A stretch of DNA of 64,000 bases from Sphingobium herbicidovorans (GTDB lineage Bacteria; Pseudomonadota; Alphaproteobacteria; Sphingomonadales; Sphingomonadaceae), in assembly GCF_002080435.1 (NCBI RefSeq), contig NZ_CP020539.1:894001-958000 (forward strand), read 5' to 3'. The notes under the pieces are model-generated. The model made no database searches. It was not told where the DNA came from and worked only from the letters and a program-made list of their open reading frames with translations. A program made the position numbers and the translations under genes. The stretch's first letter is position 1. Each line of letters starts with the position of its first letter. Positions 55,288-63,564 of the stretch are shown here, piece after piece.

Positions 55288-56490
55288 TCAGGCGACCTCG
55301 AACAGGCCGGCCGCGCCCATGCCGCCGGCGACGCACATGGAGACGACCACATATTTGACGCCGCGGCGCTTGCCTTCGATGAGGGCGTGGCCAACCAGGC
55401 GCGATCCGGTCATGGCGAAGGGGTGGCCGATGGCGATGCCGCCGCCATTGACGTTGAGCTTTTCAGGATCGATGCCGAGCGTGCGCTGGCAATAGATCGC
55501 CTGGTTGGCGAAGGCTTCGTTGATTTCCCAAAGGCCGATGTCGTCGATCTTGAGGCCGGTGCGCTCAAGCAGCTTGGGGATGGCGAACACGGGACCGATG
55601 CCCATTTCGTCAGCGCCGCAGCCTGCGACCTGGAACCCCCGATAGAGCCCAAGGATGGGGAGATTTTCCTTTTGCGCGGTGGCAAGGTCCATGACCAGCT
55701 GGGCCGATGCGCCGTCGGACAGCTGGCTGGCATTGCCCGCCGTCACATGCTTGCCTTCCTTGATGACCGTGCCGTTCTTGAACACGGGCTTGAGTTCAGA
55801 CAGCTTTTCGTAAGTGGTGCCGGCGCGGATGCCTTCATCCTTGGTGAGGGTCAGTTCCTCCTTGCCGGTCTCATTGCCTTCCTTGTCGAAGAGGGCCTTG
55901 GTGACCGTGATGGGCACGATCTCGTCATCGAACTTGCCTGCTTCCTGGGCGGCGGCGGCGCGCTGCTGCGACTGCGCTGCGAACCGGTCCTGGTCCTCGC
56001 GGCTGATGCCATAGCGTTCGGCGACCACCTCGGCGGTTTCGATCATCGCCATGTAAGCGTTGGGATCGCGCGCCTTGATGAACTCGGAGCGGTTGCGGAA
56101 GGCGGGATAATGTTTGTCGATGGTGAGCGAGACATTTTCCACGCCGCCCGAGATGGCGCAGTCAATCTCGTTGGCGATGATGCCGCGCGCGGCGAAGGCG
56201 AGTGCGTTGAGGCCCGACGAGCATTTGCGGTCCATCGAGAAACCGCTGGTGGTGTCGGGGAGGACCGAACCATGGACGGTCAGGCGCCCGACATTGTAGC
56301 TTTGCGTGTTCCACTGGTTGGCGACGCCCAGATACACGTCGTCGACGCGGGCGGGATCGATCCCGGCGCGGGCGATGGCGGCATCGACCACATGGGAGGA
56401 CATGAACGGCGCTTCGGTGTCGTTGAACGCACCGCGATAGGCTTTGCCAACGCCAGTGCGGGCGGTCGAGATGATGGCTGCTTCACGCAT
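55288..56490 (-). CDS. Thiolase (acetyl-CoA C-acyltransferase)
   Basis: This 400-residue thiolase cleaves 3-ketoacyl-CoA. The nucleophile is C90 in [10 protein letters not shown], the histidine is in [13 protein letters not shown] and the second cysteine is in [14 protein letters not shown]. It lies between the KSI-type gene (57 bp upstream) and the acyl-CoA dehydrogenase gene (3 bp downstream). It differs from the FadA6-like thiolase at 61376. This one may cut another intermediate in the same pathway. Length is normal for the family. Confidence 0.92.
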   Translation of the reverse strand: MREAAIISTARTGVGKAYRGAFNDTEAPFMSSHVVDAAIARAGIDPARVDDVYLGVANQWNTQSYNVGRLTVHGSVLPDTTSGFSMDRKCSSGLNALAFAARGIIANEIDCAISGGVENVSLTIDKHYPAFRNRSEFIKARDPNAYMAMIETAEVVAERYGISREDQDRFAAQSQQRAAAAQEAGKFDDEIVPITVTKALFDKEGNETGKEELTLTKDEGIRAGTTYEKLSELKPVFKNGTVIKEGKHVTAGNASQLSDGASAQLVMDLATAQKENLPILGLYRGFQVAGCGADEMGIGPVFAIPKLLERTGLKIDDIGLWEINEAFANQAIYCQRTLGIDPEKLNVNGGGIAIGHPFAMTGSRLVGHALIEGKRRGVKYVVVSMCVAGGMGAAGLFEVA

Positions 56491-56547
56491 GGGTAAATGT
56501 CCTTGTCTATTTCTATGTTTCGCGCCCGCCGGGAGAAGGTGGGCGGC

Positions 56548-56922
56548 TTAGAAGCCGTGCATGTTGGTGGGGCCCCAGAAGGCGCGCATTTCAATCACTT
56601 CATTGGCGTCGTTGAAGCGGAAGGTGTCGATGACGTCGATGCGCTTGGCCCCGCCGTCGAAGTTCAGGTTCACCGAGAAGGGGAACACCGCATAGTCGCC
56701 CGCCACGCGCACCGGGCCTTCAAGCTTCAGTTTCGCGCCGGTCTTCATCGATTCAGCGTAGAAAGCGCGGATGGCCTCGCGGCCCTTGTGGATGGGGGAG
56801 CCGATCGGGTCTTCAACGGTTGCATCCTGCGCATAGAGGGCGGCGACCTGATCGGCGCTGCCCGCTTCGAACGCTGCGACATAGGCGTGGACGGCGGCTT
56901 CCATTTTAACAGGATCTGGCAT
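56548..56922 (-). CDS. Steroid delta-isomerase (ketosteroid isomerase) type protein
   Basis: This 124-residue NTF2-fold protein matches the delta5-3-ketosteroid isomerase plan. The full catalytic set is present at the Comamonas numbering: Tyr14 (HAYVAAFEAG), Asp38 (ATVEDPIGSP) and Asp99 (IDVIDTFRF). It shifts the double bond of a delta5-3-ketosteroid to delta4. The ATG at 56922 follows TGGAGCC. A TTG at 56988 in the same frame would add a signal-peptide-like stretch (ARAIIALTLSLLAATPAGA), so a secreted form cannot be excluded. It lies 71 bp downstream of the MaoC gene in a steroid-type beta-oxidation operon. Confidence 0.85.
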   Translation of the reverse strand: MPDPVKMEAAVHAYVAAFEAGSADQVAALYAQDATVEDPIGSPIHKGREAIRAFYAESMKTGAKLKLEGPVRVAGDYAVFPFSVNLNFDGGAKRIDVIDTFRFNDANEVIEMRAFWGPTNMHGF

Positions 56923-56993
56923 GGTTTTGGCTCCAGCTGGGGTAGCGGCGAGAAGGCTCAATGTGAGGGCGATGATGGCGCGGGCCAAGGCCG

Positions 56994-57470
56994 CTATTCC
57001 GGAAAATAGCGGTTGATGGTATCGACCACGCAGGCGGGCTTGGCGGTTGGCTGACCATCTGGGCCCTCGATCTCGACGGTGACGCGGATCACCGCCTGGA
57101 TGGCGCCGCCCTTCACCTCCTCGACCGAGACGATCTCGCCGGTGCCCCGGATGCGCGAGCCCACGATCACCGGGGACAAGAAACGGGTCTTGTCCATGCC
57201 CACGTTCACCCCTGCGGAGAAGCGGCGGACCTCGATGATCTGGGGCATGAACAGGTTGACGAGGGAGAGGGTGAGGTAGCCATGGGCGATGGTCGCGCCG
57301 AAGGGACCGTCCTTGGCGCGGACCGGATCGACATGGATCCACTGATGGTCGCCGGTGCAGTCGGCAAAGGCGTCGATGCGCGACTGTTCGACGGTGAGCC
57401 AGTCGGAGGTGTCGAGCTTTACGCCCTCCTTGCCGAGCAGGTCGCGCGGATTTTCGAAGATGGTCGCCAT
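56994..57470 (-). CDS. MaoC family hydratase
   Basis: This 158-residue hot-dog hydratase has the pair D41 and H46 in CTGDHQWIHVDP, followed by GPFGATIAHGYLTLSLVN. It hydrates an enoyl-CoA in beta-oxidation. It starts 2 bp after the stop of the IpdF-like SDR gene, so it is co-translated or at least co-transcribed. Compared with the MaoC protein at 31964 it has the same active-site layout. In steroid degraders single-domain MaoC proteins can form heteromers, but no partner hydratase is visible here. Confidence 0.9.
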   Translation of the reverse strand: MATIFENPRDLLGKEGVKLDTSDWLTVEQSRIDAFADCTGDHQWIHVDPVRAKDGPFGATIAHGYLTLSLVNLFMPQIIEVRRFSAGVNVGMDKTRFLSPVIVGSRIRGTGEIVSVEEVKGGAIQAVIRVTVEIEGPDGQPTAKPACVVDTINRYFPE

Positions 57471-57472
57471 GG

Positions 57473-58264
57473 TCAGGCCCGCTGGCTTGAGACCGCGACG
57501 ATCTCGCCGGTCATGTAGGAGGAGAGATCGGAGGCCAGGAACATCATGACATTGGCGATTTCCCAGACCTCGGCGGGGCGCTTGAAGGCTTCCTTCTCGA
57601 CCAGCTTGTCCAATGCTTCCTGGGTCGTCACCTTGGCGAGGAAGGGGTGCATGGCAAGGGAGGGCGAGACCGCATTGATGCGTACGCCATGTTCGGCCGC
57701 CTCGATCGCGGCGCAGCGGGTGAAGGCCATCACCCCTGCCTTGGCGGCGGCATAATGGGCCTGGCCCTTTTGCGCGCGCCAGCCCAGCACCGAGGCGTTG
57801 TTGACCATGACGCCCGACTTGTTGGCGTACATGGACGGCAGGAACGCGCGGGTCATGCGGAAGAGCGAGGTCAGCGTCACGTCGAACACGCGGGCCCATT
57901 GCTCGTCGGTCATGTCGATAATATCGGCCTCGCCGCCCAGCCCTGCATTGTTGATGAGGACATCGACCCGGCCCAGCGCGGCAAGGGACGCATCGCGTAA
58001 GGCTTGCACGGCCTCCTCGCTGGTGACGTCGCACACGAACAGGGCGGGCCGCTCGCAGCCCACTTCCTCGGCAATGCGGTCGGCCGCTTCATTGAGGCGC
58101 CGTTCGTGGAAGTCGCTGATGAGGAGTTTCGCGCCTTCTTCGGCGGCGCGCTTGGCGGCGGCAAAGCCGATGCCGGTGCCGGCCGCCGCGGTCACGACCA
58201 CGGTCTTGCCCTTGAGCATGCCTAAGGGCGTGGGATAGGGCGGTACGGGCGAGGTCGGGGTCAT
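57473..58264 (-). CDS. SDR family oxidoreductase, IpdF-like
   Basis: This 263-residue short-chain dehydrogenase has TAAAGTGIG (25-33) for NAD(P), NNAG, S158 and Y171-x3-K175 (HYAAAK). Its NNASVLGWRAQ, RCAAIEAAEHGVRINAVSPS and SSYMTGEIVAVSSQRA blocks look like actinobacterial IpdF (Rv3559c type), which acts on a hydroxy derivative of HIP-CoA in steroid C/D-ring breakdown. This likeness is from memory and not from a search. Its ATG overlaps the acyl-CoA dehydrogenase stop as ATGA. A 17-beta-hydroxysteroid or 3-hydroxyacyl-CoA dehydrogenase is the alternative. Confidence 0.85.
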   Translation of the reverse strand: MTPTSPVPPYPTPLGMLKGKTVVVTAAAGTGIGFAAAKRAAEEGAKLLISDFHERRLNEAADRIAEEVGCERPALFVCDVTSEEAVQALRDASLAALGRVDVLINNAGLGGEADIIDMTDEQWARVFDVTLTSLFRMTRAFLPSMYANKSGVMVNNASVLGWRAQKGQAHYAAAKAGVMAFTRCAAIEAAEHGVRINAVSPSLAMHPFLAKVTTQEALDKLVEKEAFKRPAEVWEIANVMMFLASDLSSYMTGEIVAVSSQRA

Positions 58265-59337
58265 GCGGCGTCCTTCATGATGATGGCGGCGAGCGCTTCG
58301 CGATGCTGGTCGGGGGTGCCGAGCCAGCTGGCGCAAGCGCGCGCGCGCTTGAAATAGAGATGGGCGTGATGTTCCCAGGTGAAGCCGATGCCGCCATGGA
58401 GCTGGATGGCGTCGCCCGTGACCGAGCAATAGGCGTCCGACACATAGGCGCGCGCGGCGTGCGCGGCTTCGGCCAGTTCCTCGCCATTCTCATCGATCGC
58501 GGCGGCGGCATAATAGGCGGCAGAGCGCGAGGCTTCGACCAGCAGCATCATGTCGGCGAGCATATGCTTATAGGCCTGGAAGGAGCCGATGAGGCGGCCG
58601 AACTGGACGCGCTGCCTGGCATAGTCGACGGTGGCGTCGAGGCTATATTGCATGCCGCCGGTCTGTTCAGCGGCGAGCAGCCCTGCGCCGATGGTGAGGG
58701 TCCGCTCGATCGCGGCCTTGGCGCTGCCGGGCGCGCCCAGGATCATGGCGTCGGTGACCGCGCAGTCGAAGGTCAGGGTTGCAAAGCGGCGGGTGCGGTC
58801 GAGCGCAGGCAGCGCTTCGACGGCAAGGCCGGGGGTGTCGGCTTCGAGGACGACCAGGCTATCGTCGGCGGTGGCGACGATGATCAGCTGCGCGACATGG
58901 CCGAAGGTCACGAACTGCGCGGCGCCGGTCAAGCGGCCGTTCGAGAGGGTGGGGCGGCTTGCGGCGCTAGCGAAACTCGCCCGCGTGCCGGACGCGAGGC
59001 GGGGGAGCAGCGCCGCCTTCTGTTCCTCGCTGCCTGCGGCGAGCACCGCCTGCACGGCGAGCACGGCAGTTTCGAAGAAGGGAACGGGCGCAAGAACGCG
59101 GCCGGTTTCTTCCAGGACCAGCGCCATTTCGACAGCGCCCAAGCCAAGGCCGCCCTGGGCCTCGGGGATCATCAGCCCGGCAAAGCCCATTTCGCCAAGG
59201 CTCGACCACAGGCTTTCATCAAAGCCCGTGGTCCCTTCGACGGCGGCGCGGATGACGTCGGGATTGGCGGCGTCGGTCAGGAAGTCGCGGGCCGCTTCCT
59301 GGATCGCGCGCTGGTCGTCGCTGAGCGCGAAATCCAT
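58261..59337 (-). CDS. Acyl-CoA dehydrogenase, short form
   Basis: This 358-residue ACAD begins MDFALSDDQRAIQEAARDFL. It has GARs typical of an ACAD alpha-helical C-terminal domain (VDYARQRVQFGRLIGSFQAYKH in the middle of the third domain, of which FGRLIGSFQAYKH is the conserved part) and QLHGGIGFTWEH near the end. It is shorter than the usual 380-400 residues, as seen for partners in alpha2-beta2 ACADs of steroid pathways. Its start overlaps the SDR stop (TGATG) and its stop overlaps the next SDR start (ATGA). Confidence 0.88.
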   Translation of the reverse strand: MDFALSDDQRAIQEAARDFLTDAANPDVIRAAVEGTTGFDESLWSSLGEMGFAGLMIPEAQGGLGLGAVEMALVLEETGRVLAPVPFFETAVLAVQAVLAAGSEEQKAALLPRLASGTRASFASAASRPTLSNGRLTGAAQFVTFGHVAQLIIVATADDSLVVLEADTPGLAVEALPALDRTRRFATLTFDCAVTDAMILGAPGSAKAAIERTLTIGAGLLAAEQTGGMQYSLDATVDYARQRVQFGRLIGSFQAYKHMLADMMLLVEASRSAAYYAAAAIDENGEELAEAAHAARAYVSDAYCSVTGDAIQLHGGIGFTWEHHAHLYFKRARACASWLGTPDQHREALAAIIMKDAA

Positions 59338-60242
59338 CAGGCCGCTCCGTAGACGGGCTTTGCAGGCTCGCGCGTTTCGATGAGCTTGCGCACGATCGCG
59401 TCCATCTCGCTGGCTTCGAGGCGCGCGCCCTTGTCGAAGGCGGGGCTGTCGGTCCAGCCTTGCGAGAGGAAGACCTGGCCGCCCTTCAGCTCGAACACTT
59501 GGCCGGTGACGCCCTTCGACTGTTCCGACACCAGATAGGCGACCAGCGGGGCCATGTTTTCCGGCGCAAACAGGTCGAACTCGCCTTCCTTGGCCTCCAT
59601 GTCGAACGCGCCGGTATTGGTCATGCGGGTGCGGGCGTTGGGGGCAAGGGCGTTGGCGGTGATGCCAAGGCGGCCAAGCTCTGCGGCCTGGACGAGGGTG
59701 AGCGTCGCGATGCCGCCCTTGGCGGTCGAATAGGCCGACTGGCCGACCGATCCCTGCAGGCCTGCGCCGCTCGTCGTGTTGATGATGCGCGCATCGACCG
59801 GATTGCCGGCCTTGCTTTGCGCGCGCCAATATTCAGCGGCGTGGCGGCTCGTGCAGAAATGGCCGCGCAGATGGACGCGGATCACCGCATCCCATTCTTC
59901 CGGGCTACAGGTGAAGAACATGCGGTCGCGCACGAAGCCTGCATTGTTGACCACGGCATGAAGCGCGCCGAAGCTGTCGAGCGCCTGTTCGACCATCCTC
60001 TTGCCTGAGTCCCATTCAGCGACGTCATCGGTGTTGGCGACGGCCTGCCCGCCCATCGCCTTGATCTCGTCGACCACCTGCTCGGCCGCGCCCCTGGTCG
60101 CGCCTTCCTCGCCATGGGCGCCAACGCCAAGGTCGTTGACCACGACCTTGCAGCCTTGTGCCGCCAGGCCCAGCGCATAGGCCTTGCCAAGGCCATTGCC
60201 CGCCCCGGTCACGATCGCAACACGTCCTTCGCAGATGCCCAC
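59337..60242 (-). CDS. SDR family oxidoreductase, 3-hydroxyacyl-CoA dehydrogenase (ChsB1/HSD17B4-like)
   Basis: This 301-residue SDR has VTGAGNGLGKAYALGLAAQG for the cofactor, VNDLGVGAHGE after the second strand, S158 and Y171-x3-K175 (SAYSTAK). The longer chain and this NDLGV segment are typical of the HSD17B4/ChsB1 group, which oxidises 3-hydroxyacyl-CoA thioesters, including steroid side chains. The group assignment is from memory of family features. It lies 29 bp downstream of the SnoaL-like gene and overlaps the acyl-CoA dehydrogenase start, so it is in the same operon. Confidence 0.85.
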   Translation of the reverse strand: MGICEGRVAIVTGAGNGLGKAYALGLAAQGCKVVVNDLGVGAHGEEGATRGAAEQVVDEIKAMGGQAVANTDDVAEWDSGKRMVEQALDSFGALHAVVNNAGFVRDRMFFTCSPEEWDAVIRVHLRGHFCTSRHAAEYWRAQSKAGNPVDARIINTTSGAGLQGSVGQSAYSTAKGGIATLTLVQAAELGRLGITANALAPNARTRMTNTGAFDMEAKEGEFDLFAPENMAPLVAYLVSEQSKGVTGQVFELKGGQVFLSQGWTDSPAFDKGARLEASEMDAIVRKLIETREPAKPVYGAA

Positions 60243-60271
60243 TTCTTCTACTCCTCAAAATGCCTTGCGCG

Positions 60272-60715
60272 TCATGGTGCGACCGGGATCAGCAGATGCT
60301 GGCTCACGTCGCCGATAAGATCGAGCAGCGAATAATCCCGCTGCGAAAAATGCCATGCGCCCTCGATGCGGACGAAGGCGTCATGATAGCGGCCCGCGCA
60401 GATCGCCTGGAGCGGCAGGGCGGGGGTCGCCTGGAACACGGTATAATAGGAACGGCAGGTTGCGGCGCCTGCCTCCTCGTCCACCTCGACAATGGGATTG
60501 GTGACGACATGCCTGGTGCGCGGCGTGCCGCACGGATAGAGGCGCACATGGGCGCGCCAGAGCGCGAGCATCGGCGCGGACCCTTCGATCACTTCGCCTC
60601 CGCCGGTCTTGACCCGGGCGCGTTCGAACAGGGCGGCGACCCCTTCAAGGTCGCCTTCGTCCATCAGTTCGGCATAGCGGTAGAGGAGGTTGGTGATCGC
60701 CGTGGCGCTGTTCAT
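60272..60715 (-). CDS. SnoaL-like / NTF2-fold protein
   Basis: This 147-residue protein has the NTF2-like plan: an N-terminal helix with LLYRYAELMDEGDLEGVAAL, then strands such as SYYTVFQATPALPLQAICA and GAWHFSQRDYSLLDL. The group includes isomerases, hydratases and aldolases. It does not carry the Tyr14/Asp38/Asp99 set of the neighbouring KSI-type protein in the same spacing, so another reaction is expected. Its ATG overlaps the stop of the carbonic-anhydrase-like gene by 4 bp (ATGA). Confidence 0.8.
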   Translation of the reverse strand: MNSATAITNLLYRYAELMDEGDLEGVAALFERARVKTGGGEVIEGSAPMLALWRAHVRLYPCGTPRTRHVVTNPIVEVDEEAGAATCRSYYTVFQATPALPLQAICAGRYHDAFVRIEGAWHFSQRDYSLLDLIGDVSQHLLIPVAP

Positions 60716-61362
60716 GTCTTGGCTTCCCGCTCGGCGGCGCGCTGCTCGCGGATCTGCGCGCTGCTGCCCGACAGGCGCACGGCGATGGCGTCTGACTGGA
60801 TGCGCTGGGCCTGCCGCTCTGCGCCAGCTTCGCGCAGCGGCGCGGCTTCGACCAGATCGGTCAGCGCGGCGCGGGCGAGCTTTTGATATTCCCCCTCGCC
60901 ATTGTTGCGCCAGGTCACCTGCTGCGGCTCGAATGTCTTGACCACCTTGGCCGGGTTGCCCGCGACCAGGCTGCGCGGCGGCGTGACCGTATCGGACTTT
61001 ACCAGGGCGAGCGCGGCGACGAGATTTTCATCCCCGATGATCGCATTGTCGAGGATCACCGCGTTCATGCCGACAAGCGTATTTTCGCCGATCTCGCAGC
61101 CATGGATGATTGATCCATGCGCGATGGTCGCGCCGCGCTTGATCACCGTGTCGCGCAGCTGGTTGGCGTGGACGGTGACGCTGTCCTGGATCGAGCTGTC
61201 GCCCTCCACTACGATCCGCCCGAAATCGCCGCGCAGGGAGGCTCCGGGCGCGATGAAGCAGCCCGGTCCCACGATCACGTCGCCGATCAGCGACGCCAGC
61301 GGATGGACGTAGCTCGACGGATCGACGACGGGGACGATCCCCTGATAGGCGTAAGCGGGCAT
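60712..61362 (-). CDS. Gamma-carbonic-anhydrase-like hexapeptide-repeat protein
   Basis: This 216-residue protein folds as a left-handed beta-helix (repeats such as VGPGCFIAPGASLRGDFG) with three possible zinc histidines, H65, H82 and H87 (TVHANQL, ATIAHGSIIHGCEIG). Gamma-type anhydrases and the CaiE/PaaY group share this layout; PaaY is a thioesterase that clears stalled CoA thioesters. The C-terminal 45 residues are a charged, helical tail. It lies 13 bp after the FadA6-like thiolase gene. A CoA-release or pathway-repair role is possible by analogy with PaaY. Confidence 0.85.
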   Translation of the reverse strand: MPAYAYQGIVPVVDPSSYVHPLASLIGDVIVGPGCFIAPGASLRGDFGRIVVEGDSSIQDSVTVHANQLRDTVIKRGATIAHGSIIHGCEIGENTLVGMNAVILDNAIIGDENLVAALALVKSDTVTPPRSLVAGNPAKVVKTFEPQQVTWRNNGEGEYQKLARAALTDLVEAAPLREAGAERQAQRIQSDAIAVRLSGSSAQIREQRAAEREAKT

Positions 61363-61375
61363 CGCGCCGTCCCTT

Positions 61376-62527
61376 TTAGAGCCGTTCGATGATGGTGACG
61401 TTGGCCTGGCCGCCGCCTTCGCACATGGTCTGGAGGCCATAGCGGCCGCCGGTGCGCTCAAGGGCGTTGAGGAGCGTGGTCATGAGCCGCGCGCCGGTAG
61501 CGCCGATGGGGTGGCCCAGCGCGATCGCGCCGCCCTGCACATTGACCTTCTCATGCGGGATATCGAGTTCCTTCATCCAGGCCATGGTGACGCTGGCGAA
61601 GGCCTCGTTGCATTCGAAAAGGTCGATGTCGCTGATCGTCATGCCCGCTTTCTTGAGCGCATATTGGGTGGCAGGGATCGGGCCGGTCAGCATCCACACC
61701 GGATTGGCGGCGCGGACCGAGAGGTGATGGATGCGCGCGCGGGGCGTAAGGCCATGATCCTTGACCGCCTGTTCGCCGGCGATGAGGAGAGCGGCGGCGG
61801 CGTCGCAATTCTGGCTCGCGACCCCTGCGGTGATGATGCCGCCTTCATTGACGGGCTTCAGCGAGGCGAGGCCTTCCAGCGAGGTGGTGGGGCGGATGGT
61901 TTCGTCGCGGGCGAGGCCCTCGAACGGCGCCACTTCCTTGTCGAACCAGCCATTGTCCCAGGCCGCCTGCGCGCGCTGGTGGGAGGCAAGCGCGAATTCT
62001 TCCATGCCCAAGCGGCTGATGCCCCATTTGTCGGCGATCATCTCGGCCGACCTGATCTGGTTGACCTCTTCCATGCCATAGCGTTCGACCCAGCCCTTGG
62101 ACCCGTGGAAGGGGCTGTCGAAGCCATATTGGGCGCCTGCGATCATGGCGGCCATGATCGGGATCTGGTTCATCGCCTGGCTGCCGCCTGCGACCACCAG
62201 GTCCTGGGTGCCGCTCATCACGCCCTGCGCGGCGAAGTGGACGGCCTGCTGGCTTGAGCCGCACTGGCGATCGACGGTGACGCCGGGGATTTCCTCCGGC
62301 AGGCCCGCGACCAGCCATGCGGTGCGGCCGATATCGCCCGCCTGTCCGCCGATGGTTTCGGTGCAGCCCCACACCACGTCATCGACCTTCGACGGGTCGA
62401 TGCCGGTGCGCTTGACCAGTTCCCTGATCGGGTGCGCGCCAAGGTCAGCGGGATGGACGGCGGCAAGGCTGCCCTTCTTGCGGCCGATGGGGGTGCGGAC
62501 GGCGTCGATGATATAGGCTTCAGGCAT
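61376..62527 (-). CDS. Thiolase, FadA6-like
   Basis: This 383-residue thiolase has the nucleophile C89 in VDRQCGSSQQAVHF, the histidine in AIALGHPIGATGAR and the second cysteine in QTMCEGGGQANVTII. The GSSQQA variant, LTGPIPATQYALKK and the ending EGGGQANVTIIERL recall actinobacterial FadA6, a steroid C/D-ring thiolase; this is from memory. Its start overlaps the acyl-CoA dehydrogenase stop by 8 nt. Functionally it would cut a 3-ketoacyl-CoA to release acetyl-CoA. Confidence 0.9.
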   Translation of the reverse strand: MPEAYIIDAVRTPIGRKKGSLAAVHPADLGAHPIRELVKRTGIDPSKVDDVVWGCTETIGGQAGDIGRTAWLVAGLPEEIPGVTVDRQCGSSQQAVHFAAQGVMSGTQDLVVAGGSQAMNQIPIMAAMIAGAQYGFDSPFHGSKGWVERYGMEEVNQIRSAEMIADKWGISRLGMEEFALASHQRAQAAWDNGWFDKEVAPFEGLARDETIRPTTSLEGLASLKPVNEGGIITAGVASQNCDAAAALLIAGEQAVKDHGLTPRARIHHLSVRAANPVWMLTGPIPATQYALKKAGMTISDIDLFECNEAFASVTMAWMKELDIPHEKVNVQGGAIALGHPIGATGARLMTTLLNALERTGGRYGLQTMCEGGGQANVTIIERL

Positions 62528-63551
62528 TTTCCGTCTCTCTGGCGAAGGTCTGGTCCGGCCCCATGGGCTGGGTGAAGATGCGCGTGGCGATGCGCGCGCG
62601 ATGCGTGGAGGGCGTGCCCCATGTTTGCGTCAGCGCAAGGGCGCGCTTCAGGAACAGGTGGACGTCCACCTCCCAGCTGTAGCCCATCGCGCCATGCACC
62701 TGGATCGCGGCGCGGGCGGCCTTGTCGGCGGCTTCCAGCGCAACCAGCTTGGCATGGCTGACGCGGGCGCGGGCTTGCGTGTCGCGCGCGCCGATTTCGG
62801 CGGCGGCGGCGGCCACGACGGGCTTTGCAAACTCGATCGCCACCTGGGCGGAGGCGAGATGGTGCTTGACCGCCTGATAGCTGCCGATGGGTTTGCCGAA
62901 CTGCTGGCGTTCCTTGGCATAGTCGACGGCGAGGTCGACCGAGCGCTGGGCAAGGCCCAGGGCGAAGGCCGCGTTGAAGAGGGCGGCGCGGTCGAAGGCG
63001 AGGTTCCAGTCGGCACGCCCAAGCGCTGTCGCCTTGTCCTTGTCCCACGCGACCGAGAAGAGGCGGCGGAAGGGATCGATGCTGGGCTGCGCCGTCAGCG
63101 TCACCTGATCGGGCGTGGCGAGCCAGGCGTCGCCGCCGTCATGCAGGATGATGCCGCCCGCGCTGTCGGCATTGGCGACATAGGGATTGGCGGGATGCGC
63201 GATTGCAATCGTCGCGGTCGGATCGGCCAGCAGCGCATGGTCGGGCGCGAGGGCGGCGAGCATGGGCGCTGCAACGCCTGCGCTTTCGATGAGCGGCTCA
63301 GGGAGCGCGACATAGCCCGCTTCCTGTGCGATGAGGGCAAAGTCGGTCTCGGTGAGATCAATGCCGCCCGCGCTTTCGGGCAGCAACACCAGCGTCAGGC
63401 CGGTTTCGACGATCGCGGCCCAGCGGGCGGGATCGATGGCCTCGCCCGCTTCCATCATGCGGCGCCAATGGTCGGGCGTGCAGCTGTCGGCGAACAGCGA
63501 GCGCGCGGTCTCGGCGAACATCAGCTGTTCTTCGCTCAAGGTGAAATCCAT
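62520..63551 (-). CDS. Acyl-CoA dehydrogenase, short form
   Basis: This 343-residue ACAD begins MDFTLSEEQLMFAETARSLF and has KERQQFGKPIGSYQAVKHHL in the C-terminal helical domain and IQVHGAMGYSWEVDVHL near the end. It is shorter than classic FadE proteins and is only 13 bp downstream of another acyl-CoA dehydrogenase gene (63565). That arrangement is typical of alpha2-beta2 steroid ACADs, where each active site is built from two different chains. The ATG at 63551 follows GAGAGAGA. Confidence 0.88.
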   Translation of the reverse strand: MDFTLSEEQLMFAETARSLFADSCTPDHWRRMMEAGEAIDPARWAAIVETGLTLVLLPESAGGIDLTETDFALIAQEAGYVALPEPLIESAGVAAPMLAALAPDHALLADPTATIAIAHPANPYVANADSAGGIILHDGGDAWLATPDQVTLTAQPSIDPFRRLFSVAWDKDKATALGRADWNLAFDRAALFNAAFALGLAQRSVDLAVDYAKERQQFGKPIGSYQAVKHHLASAQVAIEFAKPVVAAAAAEIGARDTQARARVSHAKLVALEAADKAARAAIQVHGAMGYSWEVDVHLFLKRALALTQTWGTPSTHRARIATRIFTQPMGPDQTFARETENA

Positions 63552-63564
63552 CTCTCTCTTCCCC

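Noticed and set aside
55006..56496. 496-residue plus-strand frame
   Set aside because: Antisense to the thiolase and acyl-CoA dehydrogenase; no recognisable motif.
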